This document shows positions 7,979 to 16,665 of a DNA stretch of 55,402 bases, in pieces. The DNA comes from Tychonema sp. LEGE 06208 (GTDB taxonomy: Bacteria; Cyanobacteriota; Cyanobacteriia; Cyanobacteriales; Microcoleaceae), in assembly GCF_015207505.1 (NCBI RefSeq), contig NZ_JADEWT010000031.1:1-55402 (forward strand), given 5' to 3'. The stretch's first letter is position 1. Each line of letters starts with the position of its first letter. Below the pieces are notes generated by a model that did no database searches, was not told where the DNA came from, and saw only the letters and a list, made by a program, of their open reading frames with translations. The translations under genes and the position numbers were made by a program.

Positions 7979-8309
7979 ATTCAGTCTCCCAGTCTTCGCT
8001 GTCGAGTACAGAAAATTCAGTTAATTCAGGATCGGTCAAAAAATCTTGGGCTGTGACAGCCATATATGGTGCTAGTATTTTATGGCGTTCCGCGATCGGT
8101 AGCCTAGCAATTTCTCTAAATGATAGCTTGAGAGCAGGTTGGGTTGTTGACGAACTGTTAGACTCAGAACTTTCGCTGGGTAACTGATTTTTCTGTTCCG
8201 TTTTTTGCACCAGGAATTGTGCAAATTCGAGCAATTCTTGTTGTTTCTCCCTTGGCAACTGTCGCAAATTCTCTAACAGTGCTTGCTCCAAATTAATTGT
8301 TTCTGACAT
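7968..8309 (-). CDS. antitoxin of the MazF pair, DUF2281-like
   Basis: 113 residues. The N-terminal helix pair LLENLRQLPREKQQELLEFAQFLV (about residues 11-34) is the DUF2281/VapB-like antitoxin signature common in cyanobacteria. It is followed by a Ser-rich linker (44-55) and a C-terminal tail (SFREIARLPIAERHKIL, then an acidic end) expected to wrap the toxin. It precedes mazF with an 11-bp overlap, the usual antitoxin-first order. It appears intact although the toxin frame is broken. Confidence 0.82.
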   Translation of the reverse strand: MSETINLEQALLENLRQLPREKQQELLEFAQFLVQKTEQKNQLPSESSESNSSSTTQPALKLSFREIARLPIAERHKILAPYMAVTAQDFLTDPELTEFSVLDSEDWETEYDS

Positions 8310-8414
8310 TTCAATTACTTTCCCTAAATGTTGATATGTTTATTGCTCACGCAGTCAAGTTTTGTAGTTCCATGTTTGCAAATCGCGCCCTAATTTTCAT
8401 CTTTCCCTGTTAGT

Positions 8415-10532
8415 TCACCCATCACACCGCCAAATCTTGATACTCCCATCATTACTGCCACTAACCAGAGTGTTTCCATCCGGGCTAAAACAGACCGAAT
8501 TAACCTTGGCTGAATGTCCTGTGAGAGTGAAAATTGTGTCTCGATTTTGTAGATTCCACAGTCTGATTGTACTGTCTCCACTACCACTAGCAATAATTTG
8601 TCCATCCGGGCTAATGGCGACAGAATTAACATAGTCTGAATGCCCTCTGAGAGTGCGAACTTCCTTGCCAGTTTTCAGATTCCAAAGCTTGATAGTATGG
8701 TCATAACTGCCACTAGCAAGAGTTTGCCCATCCGAGCTAATTGCAACAGAAGAAACCGACTTTGAATGCCCTCTAAGACTGCAAATTGTGTGTCCATTTT
8801 TTAGATTCCACAGTTGAATAGTTTTGTCATAACTGCCACTAGCAAGAGTTTGTCCATCCGGGCTGATGGCGACAGACCAAACCGAGGCTAAATGCCTAGG
8901 GAGATTGCGAATTGCCTGCCCGTTTTTTAGATTCCACAGTTTGATACTATTGTCTTGACTGCCACTAGCAAGAGTTTCTCCATCTGGACTAAAAGCAAGA
9001 GACCTAATTAAAGATGAGTGACCCTGTATGGTTCTAAATTCTTGTCCAGTTTCCAGATTCCATAGCTTAATTTGTCTGTCATAACTTCCACTAGCTAAAA
9101 TTGTTCCATTCGGGTTAATAGCAACGCAATAAACCGCAACTGAATGCCCAGAAAAAGTACGAATCAGCTTTCCTGTGTGGAGATTCCAAAGTTTGCTGCA
9201 ATTTCCACTGCTATTACTAGCAAAAGTCTTGCCATCTGGACTAATAACTACGCAATCAACAGATGGCATACCTACGCCATTAAGAGTTTTGACACATTTG
9301 AAGGAGTGAGCTTTTCTAATGATTTTTTCTTCTATTTGGTGTTGGCGTTGGGCTTCAGCTTTGGCAGCTTTTTCTATTGGTTGTTGGCGTTTTGCTTCAG
9401 GTTTGGCAGATGCTTGAGATTGACGTTCAGCCTCTACTTGCTCCATCAGCTTTTTCAACTCCTGTTCATACTGTTCTCCCTGTCGCTGCTGAATATCCTG
9501 AAGAATATCAAAATAAGGTTTCACCCATTCTTCTGCCAACCCATCTTCAGCCAATTCATCCCTTAAGTTAAACAACTGAGGTTCGTAGCAGGGGTCAATA
9601 TTGAGATAATACAAATCCGCTAAAAATCCCGCCAGCAACTTGTGAATCGCTACAATCAACTGCCGAATCATGCGGAGGGCTTTTTTCTCACTTACTCCAG
9701 ATGCTAAAAGTGCATCTTTTGCCTCTTCCCAGTCAAAAACTTTGGTAGAAAACAGGGATACTTCCTGATTATTGATAAATCCCCAAAAGCCGACGCGAAA
9801 AGTTACGGCATAGTCGCTGATATCGCTATATAAAATTGTAGTCGGAACCGGAGATAAAATTCGCTGCAAGCGTTCCACATCAATATCACCAATCGACTCA
9901 GTGAAATAGTCGCTATAAAACTTAACTGGGCGTAAGACATCCTGTTGAGGATAATGCTGTCTGAGAAAATCTCCCACACTTCTCATCTCAATTGGCAAAT
10001 CTTCACAGAAGGTTTCCGGGCATCGCTTGCTAATTTTGGGCGGTGATAGTAAGATTAAGAGGCGGTGTTGTTGCTGGAGTAAAATCTGCTTAGTTTCCTC
10101 TCGATTCAACTTAGAAAACCAAGTATCTTTATCCCAAATTGTTTGAATTTCAGCCAGCTTAATCTGAATATCCTTTGCTTGCAATTCCCGCATCAAATCC
10201 CGCTGCAAGGCTGCCAGCTTCAGTCTGTCTCGCTGTTCCTGTTCCTGCAACTCAAGGCGGCGTGCAGTTTGTGCTACTGTTAGCTTTAACAATTCCCGGT
10301 CTCTGGTATCTTTCGCTTTCGCGTATTCCAGCATTTCTTGAGAATAACGCTGTTTTGCTCGCTCTATCTCAGTCGAATCAGATGAGTTATTGGGAGCGGG
10401 AATCAGGATATCCCGGTACTTTTGAGAGTTATTGCCGAAGGCTTCTCCTAGTTTATAGCCAATATTTCTGGCGATGGGTGAGAGGACTTCTGAGATGTAG
10501 GGAGCGATAGCGAGGATTGCGTTTGCGAACAT
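8415..10532 (-). CDS. WD40 repeat protein with unknown N-terminal coiled-coil domain
   Basis: 705 residues. The C-terminal ~300 residues (about 410-705) contain seven WD40 blades with strong repeats of the type SVAISPDGQTLASGS followed by IKLWNLKTG and RGH, enough for one closed propeller. Residues 1-45 are hydrophobic or amphipathic; about 55-130 is charged coiled coil (Arg/Glu/Lys/Gln rich); 150-340 is a globular region (LLILLSPPKISKRCPE, TTILYSDISDYAVTFRVGFWG) that I do not recognise; 355-405 is a second coiled-coil linker rich in Glu/Gln/Ala. No enzymatic motif is visible. It lies between the mazEF remnant and the XPB module inside direct repeats, so it is probably an accessory gene. Confidence 0.8.
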   Translation of the reverse strand: MFANAILAIAPYISEVLSPIARNIGYKLGEAFGNNSQKYRDILIPAPNNSSDSTEIERAKQRYSQEMLEYAKAKDTRDRELLKLTVAQTARRLELQEQEQRDRLKLAALQRDLMRELQAKDIQIKLAEIQTIWDKDTWFSKLNREETKQILLQQQHRLLILLSPPKISKRCPETFCEDLPIEMRSVGDFLRQHYPQQDVLRPVKFYSDYFTESIGDIDVERLQRILSPVPTTILYSDISDYAVTFRVGFWGFINNQEVSLFSTKVFDWEEAKDALLASGVSEKKALRMIRQLIVAIHKLLAGFLADLYYLNIDPCYEPQLFNLRDELAEDGLAEEWVKPYFDILQDIQQRQGEQYEQELKKLMEQVEAERQSQASAKPEAKRQQPIEKAAKAEAQRQHQIEEKIIRKAHSFKCVKTLNGVGMPSVDCVVISPDGKTFASNSSGNCSKLWNLHTGKLIRTFSGHSVAVYCVAINPNGTILASGSYDRQIKLWNLETGQEFRTIQGHSSLIRSLAFSPDGETLASGSQDNSIKLWNLKNGQAIRNLPRHLASVWSVAISPDGQTLASGSYDKTIQLWNLKNGHTICSLRGHSKSVSSVAISSDGQTLASGSYDHTIKLWNLKTGKEVRTLRGHSDYVNSVAISPDGQIIASGSGDSTIRLWNLQNRDTIFTLTGHSAKVNSVCFSPDGNTLVSGSNDGSIKIWRCDG

Positions 10533-10600
10533 AATTGTGGGTGAGGATGCGGTTATTAATAGTGTAGCAACTGGTTGGGATGAAAAAGGTAATTATATCA

Positions 10601-10690
10601 ATTCCGGCTGCACCGGAATGATAAGCGAGGACACGGCACTGCCGTGTCCTCCGTTTATATTATTCCGATGCTAACGGACATGATATTACA
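10601..10690. repeat. dispersed palindromic element with perfect 12-bp stem
   Basis: Between the WD40 gene and the XPB gene. Contains ATTCCGG/CCGGAAT (10601-10619) and the perfect stem GAGGACACGGCA/TGCCGTGTCCTC (10627-10651), then ATTCCGATG and GGACATGATATTACA (10676-10690). The last motif recurs at 17068-17082 and, altered, at 22859, marking a family of small non-coding elements. Confidence 0.7.
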
Positions 10691-10728
10691 AGCGCGTTAA
10701 TATTGTAAGAGGTCTATTATGCCGACGG

Positions 10729-12417
10729 CTAACCATCGCCTTGAACCTCAATAGTATAACTGTAGCCCTGTTCAGTCAGAAACAGTTGGCGGTGTCGCGC
10801 AAAATCTTCCTCGCAAGTTTGTAGCGATACTAATGTATAAAAACTAGCAGTGTGTCCGTCGGGTTTGGGGCGGAGAATTCGTCCGAGGCGCTGCGCTTCT
10901 TCTTGGCGAGAACCATACTTTCCCGATACTTGAATCAACACATCGGCATCGGGTAAATCGACGGCAAAATTGCCCACGCGAGATAGAATTAATCCAGGAA
11001 TCTCTTTGTGACGGAATGCTTCGTATAACCGATCGCGCTCAACCTGTTTTGTCTTCCCCGTAATCAGTGGTAATTTGGTAACAAGGGCGATCGCATCCAA
11101 CTGTTCCAGAAACTCACCAATAATTAAAATACGGTGTCCCGCCTCCTTTTGCAACAAACTTTGCACCACATCCAACTTACCCGGATTTTCCGCAGCAATC
11201 CGAAACTGACTGCGGCGGGGCGCTAGGGCATATTCCATTTTTTCCGCCTCATTTTGGGCGACACGGATTTCGGTACAATTGGCTGTAGCAATAAATCCCT
11301 GTCCTTCCAATTCCCGCCAAGGTACGTCATAGCGCTTGGGGCCAATTAGCGTGAAAACATCGCCTTCCTTCCCGTCTTCGCGAATCAATGTCGCCGTCAA
11401 ACCTAACCTGCGTCGCGCTTGTAAGTCGGCGGTAATCCGAAATATCGGTGCGGGTAATAGATGCACTTCATCATAAATAATCAGTCCCCAAGATTGCGCG
11501 TTAAATAACTCGAAATGCGGGAATTCATCATCTTTAGTCGATCGATAACTGAGCATTTGGTAAGTCGAGAGAGTAACAGAAGCCGTTTTTTTGCTGTTGC
11601 TGCTGTACTCGGCGATCGCATCTTCAGTTAAACTCGTTTTGTCTAATATTTCCCTGCGCCACTGGTGCACAGAAGTCAAACTGCTGGTGAGAATCAATGT
11701 TTTTTGCTGCACCAAACTCATCGCAATCATCCCCACAATCGTCTTACCAGCGCCGCAGGGTAGGACGATCGTACCGCTGCCGCCTTTTACTTCTCCTCCT
11801 TGATAGAATGCTTCTACTGCTTCCTTTTGATAGGCACGCAAATTAAAGGGTAAATCGCTTCCTAAAGTGCGATCGCGCAACGCAATTGCTAACTCGGCAC
11901 CTTCGACATATCCAGCTAAATCTTCCGCCGGATAACCCACAGCTAGCAAAGCTTGTTTGAGTACACCGCGATTCCCCGAATCGACTTGAAAGCAAAGATC
12001 CGAAATCCGCTTACCTAACAGCGGTTTTACGCGCTCATCCCGCACTAGCAACTCCGTCAGCGGGCGATCGGCAATCCGCAGTTGTAAATCGGGATTTTCC
12101 GCATCAATCCTTTCAATTACCGTCAATCCGTAGCGCGTACCAAGCAGTTCGATTTCCTGCGCTACCGATTCAGGAATGTCATATTTGGCATACTTTCGCA
12201 AAGCTGCGATCATCAATTCAACTAACATTCCCGCCGCCCGCGCATTCCACACGCTTAAGGGCGTGATCCGATAGGTGTGGATGTGTTCGGGACTTTTGAT
12301 TAATTCGGCAAAGGGGGCGATCGCTTCTCGCGCTTTTTGTGCTGTTGGGGCGTGAACTTCTAGTAAAATTGAGCGATCGCTCTGTACGATTAAAGCATTT
12401 TCAGCAACATAACTCAT
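10729..12417 (-). CDS. XPB/Rad25-type DNA helicase (bacterial)
   Basis: SF2 helicase of the XPB family; in eukaryotes XPB opens DNA for transcription and repair. From the chosen start it is 562 residues. Motifs: Walker A LPCGAGKT, Walker B DEVH, motif III LGLTATLIRED containing the RED triplet (Arg-Glu-Asp) that is diagnostic for XPB, and motif VI QRLGRILRP. The N-terminal ~180 residues are the damage-recognition-like region. The open frame extends 44 residues upstream, but that part is translated 9-bp repeats (SVTSVTSVT), so ATG 12417 (MSYVAENALIVQSD) is chosen. Same strand as the partner gene upstream; a bacterial XPB with this partner is a known pairing in actinobacteria. Confidence 0.92.
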   Translation of the reverse strand: MSYVAENALIVQSDRSILLEVHAPTAQKAREAIAPFAELIKSPEHIHTYRITPLSVWNARAAGMLVELMIAALRKYAKYDIPESVAQEIELLGTRYGLTVIERIDAENPDLQLRIADRPLTELLVRDERVKPLLGKRISDLCFQVDSGNRGVLKQALLAVGYPAEDLAGYVEGAELAIALRDRTLGSDLPFNLRAYQKEAVEAFYQGGEVKGGSGTIVLPCGAGKTIVGMIAMSLVQQKTLILTSSLTSVHQWRREILDKTSLTEDAIAEYSSNSKKTASVTLSTYQMLSYRSTKDDEFPHFELFNAQSWGLIIYDEVHLLPAPIFRITADLQARRRLGLTATLIREDGKEGDVFTLIGPKRYDVPWRELEGQGFIATANCTEIRVAQNEAEKMEYALAPRRSQFRIAAENPGKLDVVQSLLQKEAGHRILIIGEFLEQLDAIALVTKLPLITGKTKQVERDRLYEAFRHKEIPGLILSRVGNFAVDLPDADVLIQVSGKYGSRQEEAQRLGRILRPKPDGHTASFYTLVSLQTCEEDFARHRQLFLTEQGYSYTIEVQGDG

Positions 12418-12917
12418 AAGTAGAAGGAAGAAGGAAGAGGGAAGTTCGGCAACGAGCAATGTACGGGATGTCACGGATGTCACGGATGTCACGGATGTAA
12501 CCGATGTAAGTCCGTCGGAAGAGGGAAGAAGGAAGAAGTCATTAGTCATTAGTCATTAGTGCTGTCTCCCCGGAGCTTTCCGTCCAACGTCATCAGGAAG
12601 AGGGAAGAAGGAAGAGAGAAAAAGTTGGGTATAACTGATATTTTGCACCATTATCAATCATTCTATAGGGACGGGTTCAGCAACAAACTTAAACGCAGCA
12701 GATAGGTTAAATAAACCCGCCCTTCCCCATGAAAAAGCCCCAATAGACTCAGGTAAAACAAAAATGTTTTGTTTATTTTATCCAGTCTATGTGAAAAGTG
12801 CGTCGCGATCGAGATTGTCTATTTTTTTAGGGATTTATCGCCAGCGATGCACCCTACAAACACTCTTGTGAGGTGGGCCCCAGAGCCCGCCACAGTAGAC
12901 AATTCTAATGCCACAAC
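12418..12917. other. 500-bp gap between the XPB gene and its partner
   Basis: Contains the 9-bp repeats, three TAGTCAT heptamers (12538-12560), purine-rich GGAAGAAGG runs and an unremarkable AT-rich stretch at 12620-12860. No gene is visible. The gap is large for an operon, so the XPB gene may have its own promoter here. Confidence 0.5.
12466..12510. repeat. 9-bp tandem repeat (GATGTCACG) upstream of the XPB gene
   Basis: About four copies of GATGTCACG/GATGTAACC between the XPB start and the heptamers at 12538-12560. Because the unit is a multiple of three it keeps a reading frame open (SVT repeats) and makes a false N-terminal extension. Flanked by GGAAGAAGGAAGAGG purine runs (12422-12442, 12526-12540, 12597-12620). 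Confidence 0.75.
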
Positions 12918-14798
12918 TTATTTATCACTCTGGGGTAAAACATAGCCCATTTGCCGCAGGGCGGTGCGAAATTTAGTTTCCTGGCCCAATGGAACTGCTA
13001 AAGTGCGATCGCCCGCCAACTGACAGAACTTTTTAGTACGGGAATCATTCGCAATCAGCAATGCTAAATGGGCGGTAGTACATTCGATCAACCTGACACT
13101 ACCTATATCTTGCACGCTATTCGATCGCTCTGTAACATCCGTTAGAAATTGCTGCACAGTTTGCGGTAGCGGTTCAATACTTCTGGCATCCAAAAACTCT
13201 GTAAACTCTGCTAATGGATATCCATTTTCAATGGCTGCGAAGATTTTTGGGCGATCGAGTCGCCACACAACATCTGACACCTTTTTAGTATAGATATCCA
13301 GGACGATCGCATCAGATGTCTCGACACCATCTCCCGCCGCAATAATTTCTAGATTCGGCAATACCCTGAGCGTTTGACGAACCTCAATTACTGGCGGAGT
13401 ATACTGATCCGTCAAGCCCAAACAGTAAGCCCCCAAACTCGTCAAGCGAAAATATACTAAGCCATCATAACGACTCAGGAATTCCAGATTGTCCGTTCCC
13501 CAAAGATAGTCATAATCGCATGGTATGAGGAACGGATCGACATATGCAACATCAATTATGCCCAAAGTAGCAGCATACTCAAACAAAAAACAGCGCATAT
13601 ATCGTTCTTCCAGAATCGGCCAACTATGGCCATCCAATTCTGATAAGTTTCCATACCCAGCTTCACCAATATACAGATAATAGGGTTCCTCAGTCACATC
13701 AAAGCTATGGCCTGTTGCGACTAGATATTTACTAAAGTCATGAAATAAAATCCACTTACCCACAGGACATTCTGCGAGCACAGAGGCGATCGCATCTCTG
13801 CGCCACGCCACATCCGTCATCCCATTTGAACCCCGGCCAGTTTGTCCTTTGATCGCATCAATTCGGCGAAATTCATCAAAGATTTTGGTCTTTAACCAGC
13901 GCTTCCATGCTGTTTGTAAACCTTTGGCGGGTGATTCTTGTAAAGCTTTCTGTCCCGCTTTTGTCAAAACTAGCTTTTTGCCCGATCGTTCCGCGAACTT
14001 GCTCCCTTGCGCTATCATTATCCAAGCAAAGGGCTTGATGCTACCGAGTTCAGCGAATACTTCATCATCATAGTCGCTATCCTTGGCTAGGGTAATTTGA
14101 CGCTGTTCCTCATTATAAAAATCACCGCCTAGCAATATAGAGGCGATCGCTTTTACACTTCCAGCACTAGGTAAAGCAGTTTTCTCGCTAACAGTAACTT
14201 TTCCCGACTGAATCAAACGCAAAACAGCCGCTAAATCCTTGGTAGCTGCCAACTGTGTTTCACAAGAAGTCAAGGGAATATCGTATTCTTCTATATCTTT
14301 TTTCCCTGTACTGTAGTTATATCTTTGGACGCTGAGTTTAACATGATTTTTTACTGTTTCACCACTATGATCCAAGGTCGCTTTTTTAGGTTTTGGCACA
14401 AATTTCAGCAATAATTCTTGTAGATCGTAAGGAATCTGGTTGCCATAAATAAACAAGCATAACAGTGATGGTTCTCTGTTAGTTCCATAGCGATCGATTG
14501 TTCCAAAATTTGCTGATTGTCCGTATTTCGCCCTAAATATCTCAGGAAAATAATAGCCGTCCTCTCCATGTATAACTTCAGCTACAGCCGCTTTTTGGAG
14601 GTCGTCTAATTTCGCCCACACTATCCGAAGGTGATCTCCCAGCAATTGCGATCTAATTCCATCAACAAGATCCGCTTTACGGGTTAATTTACGAGGATCG
14701 GGTAATAATGCTTTGAGCTTTTTTAAATCTTCAACAATTATTCCTTCTAGTGCCTGTTGGAGGCTAATAACGTTATCTATGCTTGGGTAACGCGACAT
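12918..14798 (-). CDS. XPB-partner protein with XPB/Ssl2 N-terminal-like (helicase-associated) domain
   Basis: From ATG 14798 (MSRYPSIDNVISLQQ) 626 residues; an upstream in-frame start at 14939 adds 47 residues that look non-native. The C-terminal third resembles PF13625 (XPB/Ssl2 N-terminal-like, Helicase_C_3): LRVLPNLEIIAAGDGVE, then VWRLDRPKIFAAIENGYPLAEFTEFLDARS, then LPQTVQQFLTDVTERS and a final VRLIECTTAHLALLI. The N-terminal 200 residues contain helical, HTH-like segments (LDDLQKAAVAEVIHG). In actinobacteria a PF13625 protein is encoded beside bacterial XPB, so a complex is likely. No nuclease motif seen. The molecular job is unknown. Confidence 0.78.
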   Translation of the reverse strand: MSRYPSIDNVISLQQALEGIIVEDLKKLKALLPDPRKLTRKADLVDGIRSQLLGDHLRIVWAKLDDLQKAAVAEVIHGEDGYYFPEIFRAKYGQSANFGTIDRYGTNREPSLLCLFIYGNQIPYDLQELLLKFVPKPKKATLDHSGETVKNHVKLSVQRYNYSTGKKDIEEYDIPLTSCETQLAATKDLAAVLRLIQSGKVTVSEKTALPSAGSVKAIASILLGGDFYNEEQRQITLAKDSDYDDEVFAELGSIKPFAWIMIAQGSKFAERSGKKLVLTKAGQKALQESPAKGLQTAWKRWLKTKIFDEFRRIDAIKGQTGRGSNGMTDVAWRRDAIASVLAECPVGKWILFHDFSKYLVATGHSFDVTEEPYYLYIGEAGYGNLSELDGHSWPILEERYMRCFLFEYAATLGIIDVAYVDPFLIPCDYDYLWGTDNLEFLSRYDGLVYFRLTSLGAYCLGLTDQYTPPVIEVRQTLRVLPNLEIIAAGDGVETSDAIVLDIYTKKVSDVVWRLDRPKIFAAIENGYPLAEFTEFLDARSIEPLPQTVQQFLTDVTERSNSVQDIGSVRLIECTTAHLALLIANDSRTKKFCQLAGDRTLAVPLGQETKFRTALRQMGYVLPQSDK

Positions 14799-15040
14799 AA
14801 TGTTTGACAGTGCGCCCGCTTCAAAATTGTTTTGGCAACCCAAATATAACAACTTTACGGGATGCGGAACTTGAACTTTTGTTACAAAATGAAGCAATCT
14901 AGTTATACAGTTACGGTACGATGAACCGGAACCGTACATAGGTTATTTGTTTTGATTTTTAAGCTCATATTTGCCACCCTAAAATTACCCGGTTCAAGAG
15001 TCGTCATCAAGTCCTTCGTCAGTTTCTCACATCTTTGCTT

Positions 15041-15325
15041 TTAATCGTTGGAATTTTGCTGCTTTCTTCTGCCAAACAAACCCGACATACTTAAACCTGT
15101 CACCAGCAAGCCAAGCATTCCCAATCCATTTAAAATCGGGTAAATTGCTTGCAGGTGAAAAATTTCACCTGTATGAATTTTCAACAATAATCTTGTTGAA
15201 ATTCCTGTGCTAATCGGCCACTCCCTGCCCATCGTTGCTGCCATTCCAGTCAATACCGTGAGGGTAATTGGTAAAAAAACGATTGTGGCTAGAATGCGGT
15301 GGTACTTGCGAAATGCTTTTTTCAT
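15041..15325 (-). CDS. small PepSY-type membrane protein
   Basis: 94 residues from ATG 15325 (MKKAFRKYHRILATIVFLPIT); a GTG-type start 48 bp upstream is less likely. Two transmembrane segments are visible: about 10-32 (ILATIVFLPITLTVLTGMAATM) and about 64-84 (ILNGLGMLGLLVTGLSMSGLF). They flank a short His-containing loop (KIHTGEIFHLQAIYP). This is the layout of short cyanobacterial PepSY-associated proteins related to the membrane part of iron-uptake reductases. Function unproven. Confidence 0.65.
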   Translation of the reverse strand: MKKAFRKYHRILATIVFLPITLTVLTGMAATMGREWPISTGISTRLLLKIHTGEIFHLQAIYPILNGLGMLGLLVTGLSMSGLFGRRKQQNSND

Positions 15326-15365
15326 AAGGGTTGAAAACTTAGAAATACTCAACTTATATATAGCG

Positions 15366-15450
15366 GTTCTCAAAAAAGTGAGGTATGCCCGGTTTGGCCT
15401 ATGCCCACGGAGGCCTATGCCCTAGGCCCGATAGTACCTCACATGAGAAC
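15366..15450. repeat. inverted repeat with GTTCTCA and GTGAGGTA arms
   Basis: Arms GTTCTCA-n-GTGAGGTA (15366-15385) and TACCTCAC-n-TGAGAAC (15435-15450) enclose two direct copies of GGCCTATGCCC (about 15398-15424). It sits upstream of the small membrane-protein gene and looks like a small palindromic repeat. Confidence 0.6.
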
Positions 15451-15475
15451 ACAGAAAGGCTATAATGATGGAGCA

Positions 15476-15532
15476 TTGAGTGTTTGTTTCTGAGCAATTA
15501 CGGCGAACGCCGCACTAGAAACAAACACTCAA
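15476..15532 (-). terminator. perfect 16-bp stem-loop just past the lipoprotein gene
   Basis: Arms TTGAGTGTTTGTTTCT (15476-15491) and AGAAACAAACACTCAA (15517-15532) are perfect complements; the loop has its own CGGCG-AA-CGCCG hairpin. It starts 15 nt after the stop of the lipoprotein gene. No T-run follows, so it may be an RNA-stabilising hairpin or a repeat rather than an intrinsic terminator. Confidence 0.5.
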
Positions 15533-15546
15533 ATTAGCATTTAAAT

Positions 15547-15984
15547 CTAGGACTTAGGAATGCTAGCGATGGTCTTTTCTAGCGACTGCAATTGAGCTAG
15601 CACTAGGTCTTTGCTAGGCTTAGCTTTTTTGAGTTCGTCTGTTACTTTTTCTGTAGTTTCTTCAACGGTATCGTAGCTTTTAGGTTCCTTAGCTTTGATG
15701 CCATCTTCGACTTTCTTCCAGGAAGTTTCAAACTTGTCAAATTCGGTTTTAGCTTTAACAAAATCACCAGTGTCAACTGCTGCTTTGGTATTAGTAACTA
15801 CACTCATTAACTCTGGATAGTTAGCAGTAGATGCTGGTTTCTCAGATGTGGTGACAGTGGTAGTCGTAGAAGTAACCGGTGGAGGTGAGGTTGGCGGAGT
15901 GGATGCTTCTTGCTTCTCGCCGCAACCAGCTAAAGCTACAAGGGTGACGGCACTGAGGACAAGGATTTGATTGAAACGAGCCAT
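15547..15984 (-). CDS. small lipoprotein, helical
   Basis: 145 residues. The signal peptide ends in the lipobox LVALAGC (lipidated Cys at about residue 21), followed by a Pro/Thr/Ser-rich linker (about 28-52) and a predicted all-helical domain rich in Lys/Glu (YPELMSVVTNTKAAVDTG, EFDKFETSWKKVEDGIKAKE). Layout fits periplasm-facing helical-bundle lipoproteins (DUF4363-like in my reading). No ligand or partner can be named. Confidence 0.7.
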   Translation of the reverse strand: MARFNQILVLSAVTLVALAGCGEKQEASTPPTSPPPVTSTTTTVTTSEKPASTANYPELMSVVTNTKAAVDTGDFVKAKTEFDKFETSWKKVEDGIKAKEPKSYDTVEETTEKVTDELKKAKPSKDLVLAQLQSLEKTIASIPKS

Positions 15985-16218
15985 GAAAACTCCTAAAAAA
16001 TTAATACTACAATCTATTTTGTCACAAAAACCGCAGATCGATCGCTAAAACCATCTGCAATTCCTGCAATTAACCGCAGTTAGCAGCCAGCCCAAGAGGA
16101 TCGTGCTCCTAGCGCTGTCATCTTCGAGACGGGGCGGGGGTTACAGAAACCGAGTTTCGGGAATTTAGGTAATGCGATACCTGACAGGATTTAACAACCT
16201 TAAGGAAACATCGAAATA

Positions 16219-16665
16219 TTAGTGTATCGAAACTGATAAAGTGTAACTTGCACCGCCTCGTTCTGTACCGACGACTATCTGATATTTTCCCGTCTGGGGC
16301 AATTCTCCCGACCAGCTTCTTTTTTCTTCAGCTAAGGGGTTTGTATTCGGATCGATAACCTTAAAAACAGCATTTCCTTCTACTGATTGGATCTCTAGAT
16401 TCATCCTTTGACCTTGTTGGGCCCCGATCAAATAAATCATGACTTCGCCCCGGGCTACTCCTCCTTTTACTTCCCCTGAACTAGCACCTCTTTTAAACTT
16501 AATTTGCTGCTGTCGCTGAGCCATTAAAATCGCCGATTGTTCCGGGATTGCTGTGGAGGGGACAATGCTGGAGATAGCGTTTACTGAAGCCGGAAAACTT
16601 GCAGAGGCACTTAAGCCAATTATTAAAATATTTAGCTGTTTGAAAGTTTTTGCTGGTTTGTTCAT
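16219..16665 (-). CDS. secreted protein with PPC-like beta-sandwich domain
   Basis: 148 residues with an N-terminal hydrophobic signal-like stretch (LNILIIGLSASASF, about 12-25). The mature part (about 52-148) has the pattern of bacterial pre-peptidase C-terminal (PPC) domains: YLIGAQQGQRMNLEIQS, then VFKVIDP, then the characteristic WSGELPQTGKYQIVVG and a final YTLSVSIH. Such domains are export or adhesion accessories of secreted proteins; here it stands alone. Start at 16665 (MNKPAK). Function unknown. Confidence 0.72.
   Translation of the reverse strand: MNKPAKTFKQLNILIIGLSASASFPASVNAISSIVPSTAIPEQSAILMAQRQQQIKFKRGASSGEVKGGVARGEVMIYLIGAQQGQRMNLEIQSVEGNAVFKVIDPNTNPLAEEKRSWSGELPQTGKYQIVVGTERGGASYTLSVSIH

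Noticed and set aside
12418..12549. 44-residue N-terminal extension of the XPB helicase
   Set aside because: It is translated simple repeats (SVT units, FFLL) and the family start MSYVAEN follows.
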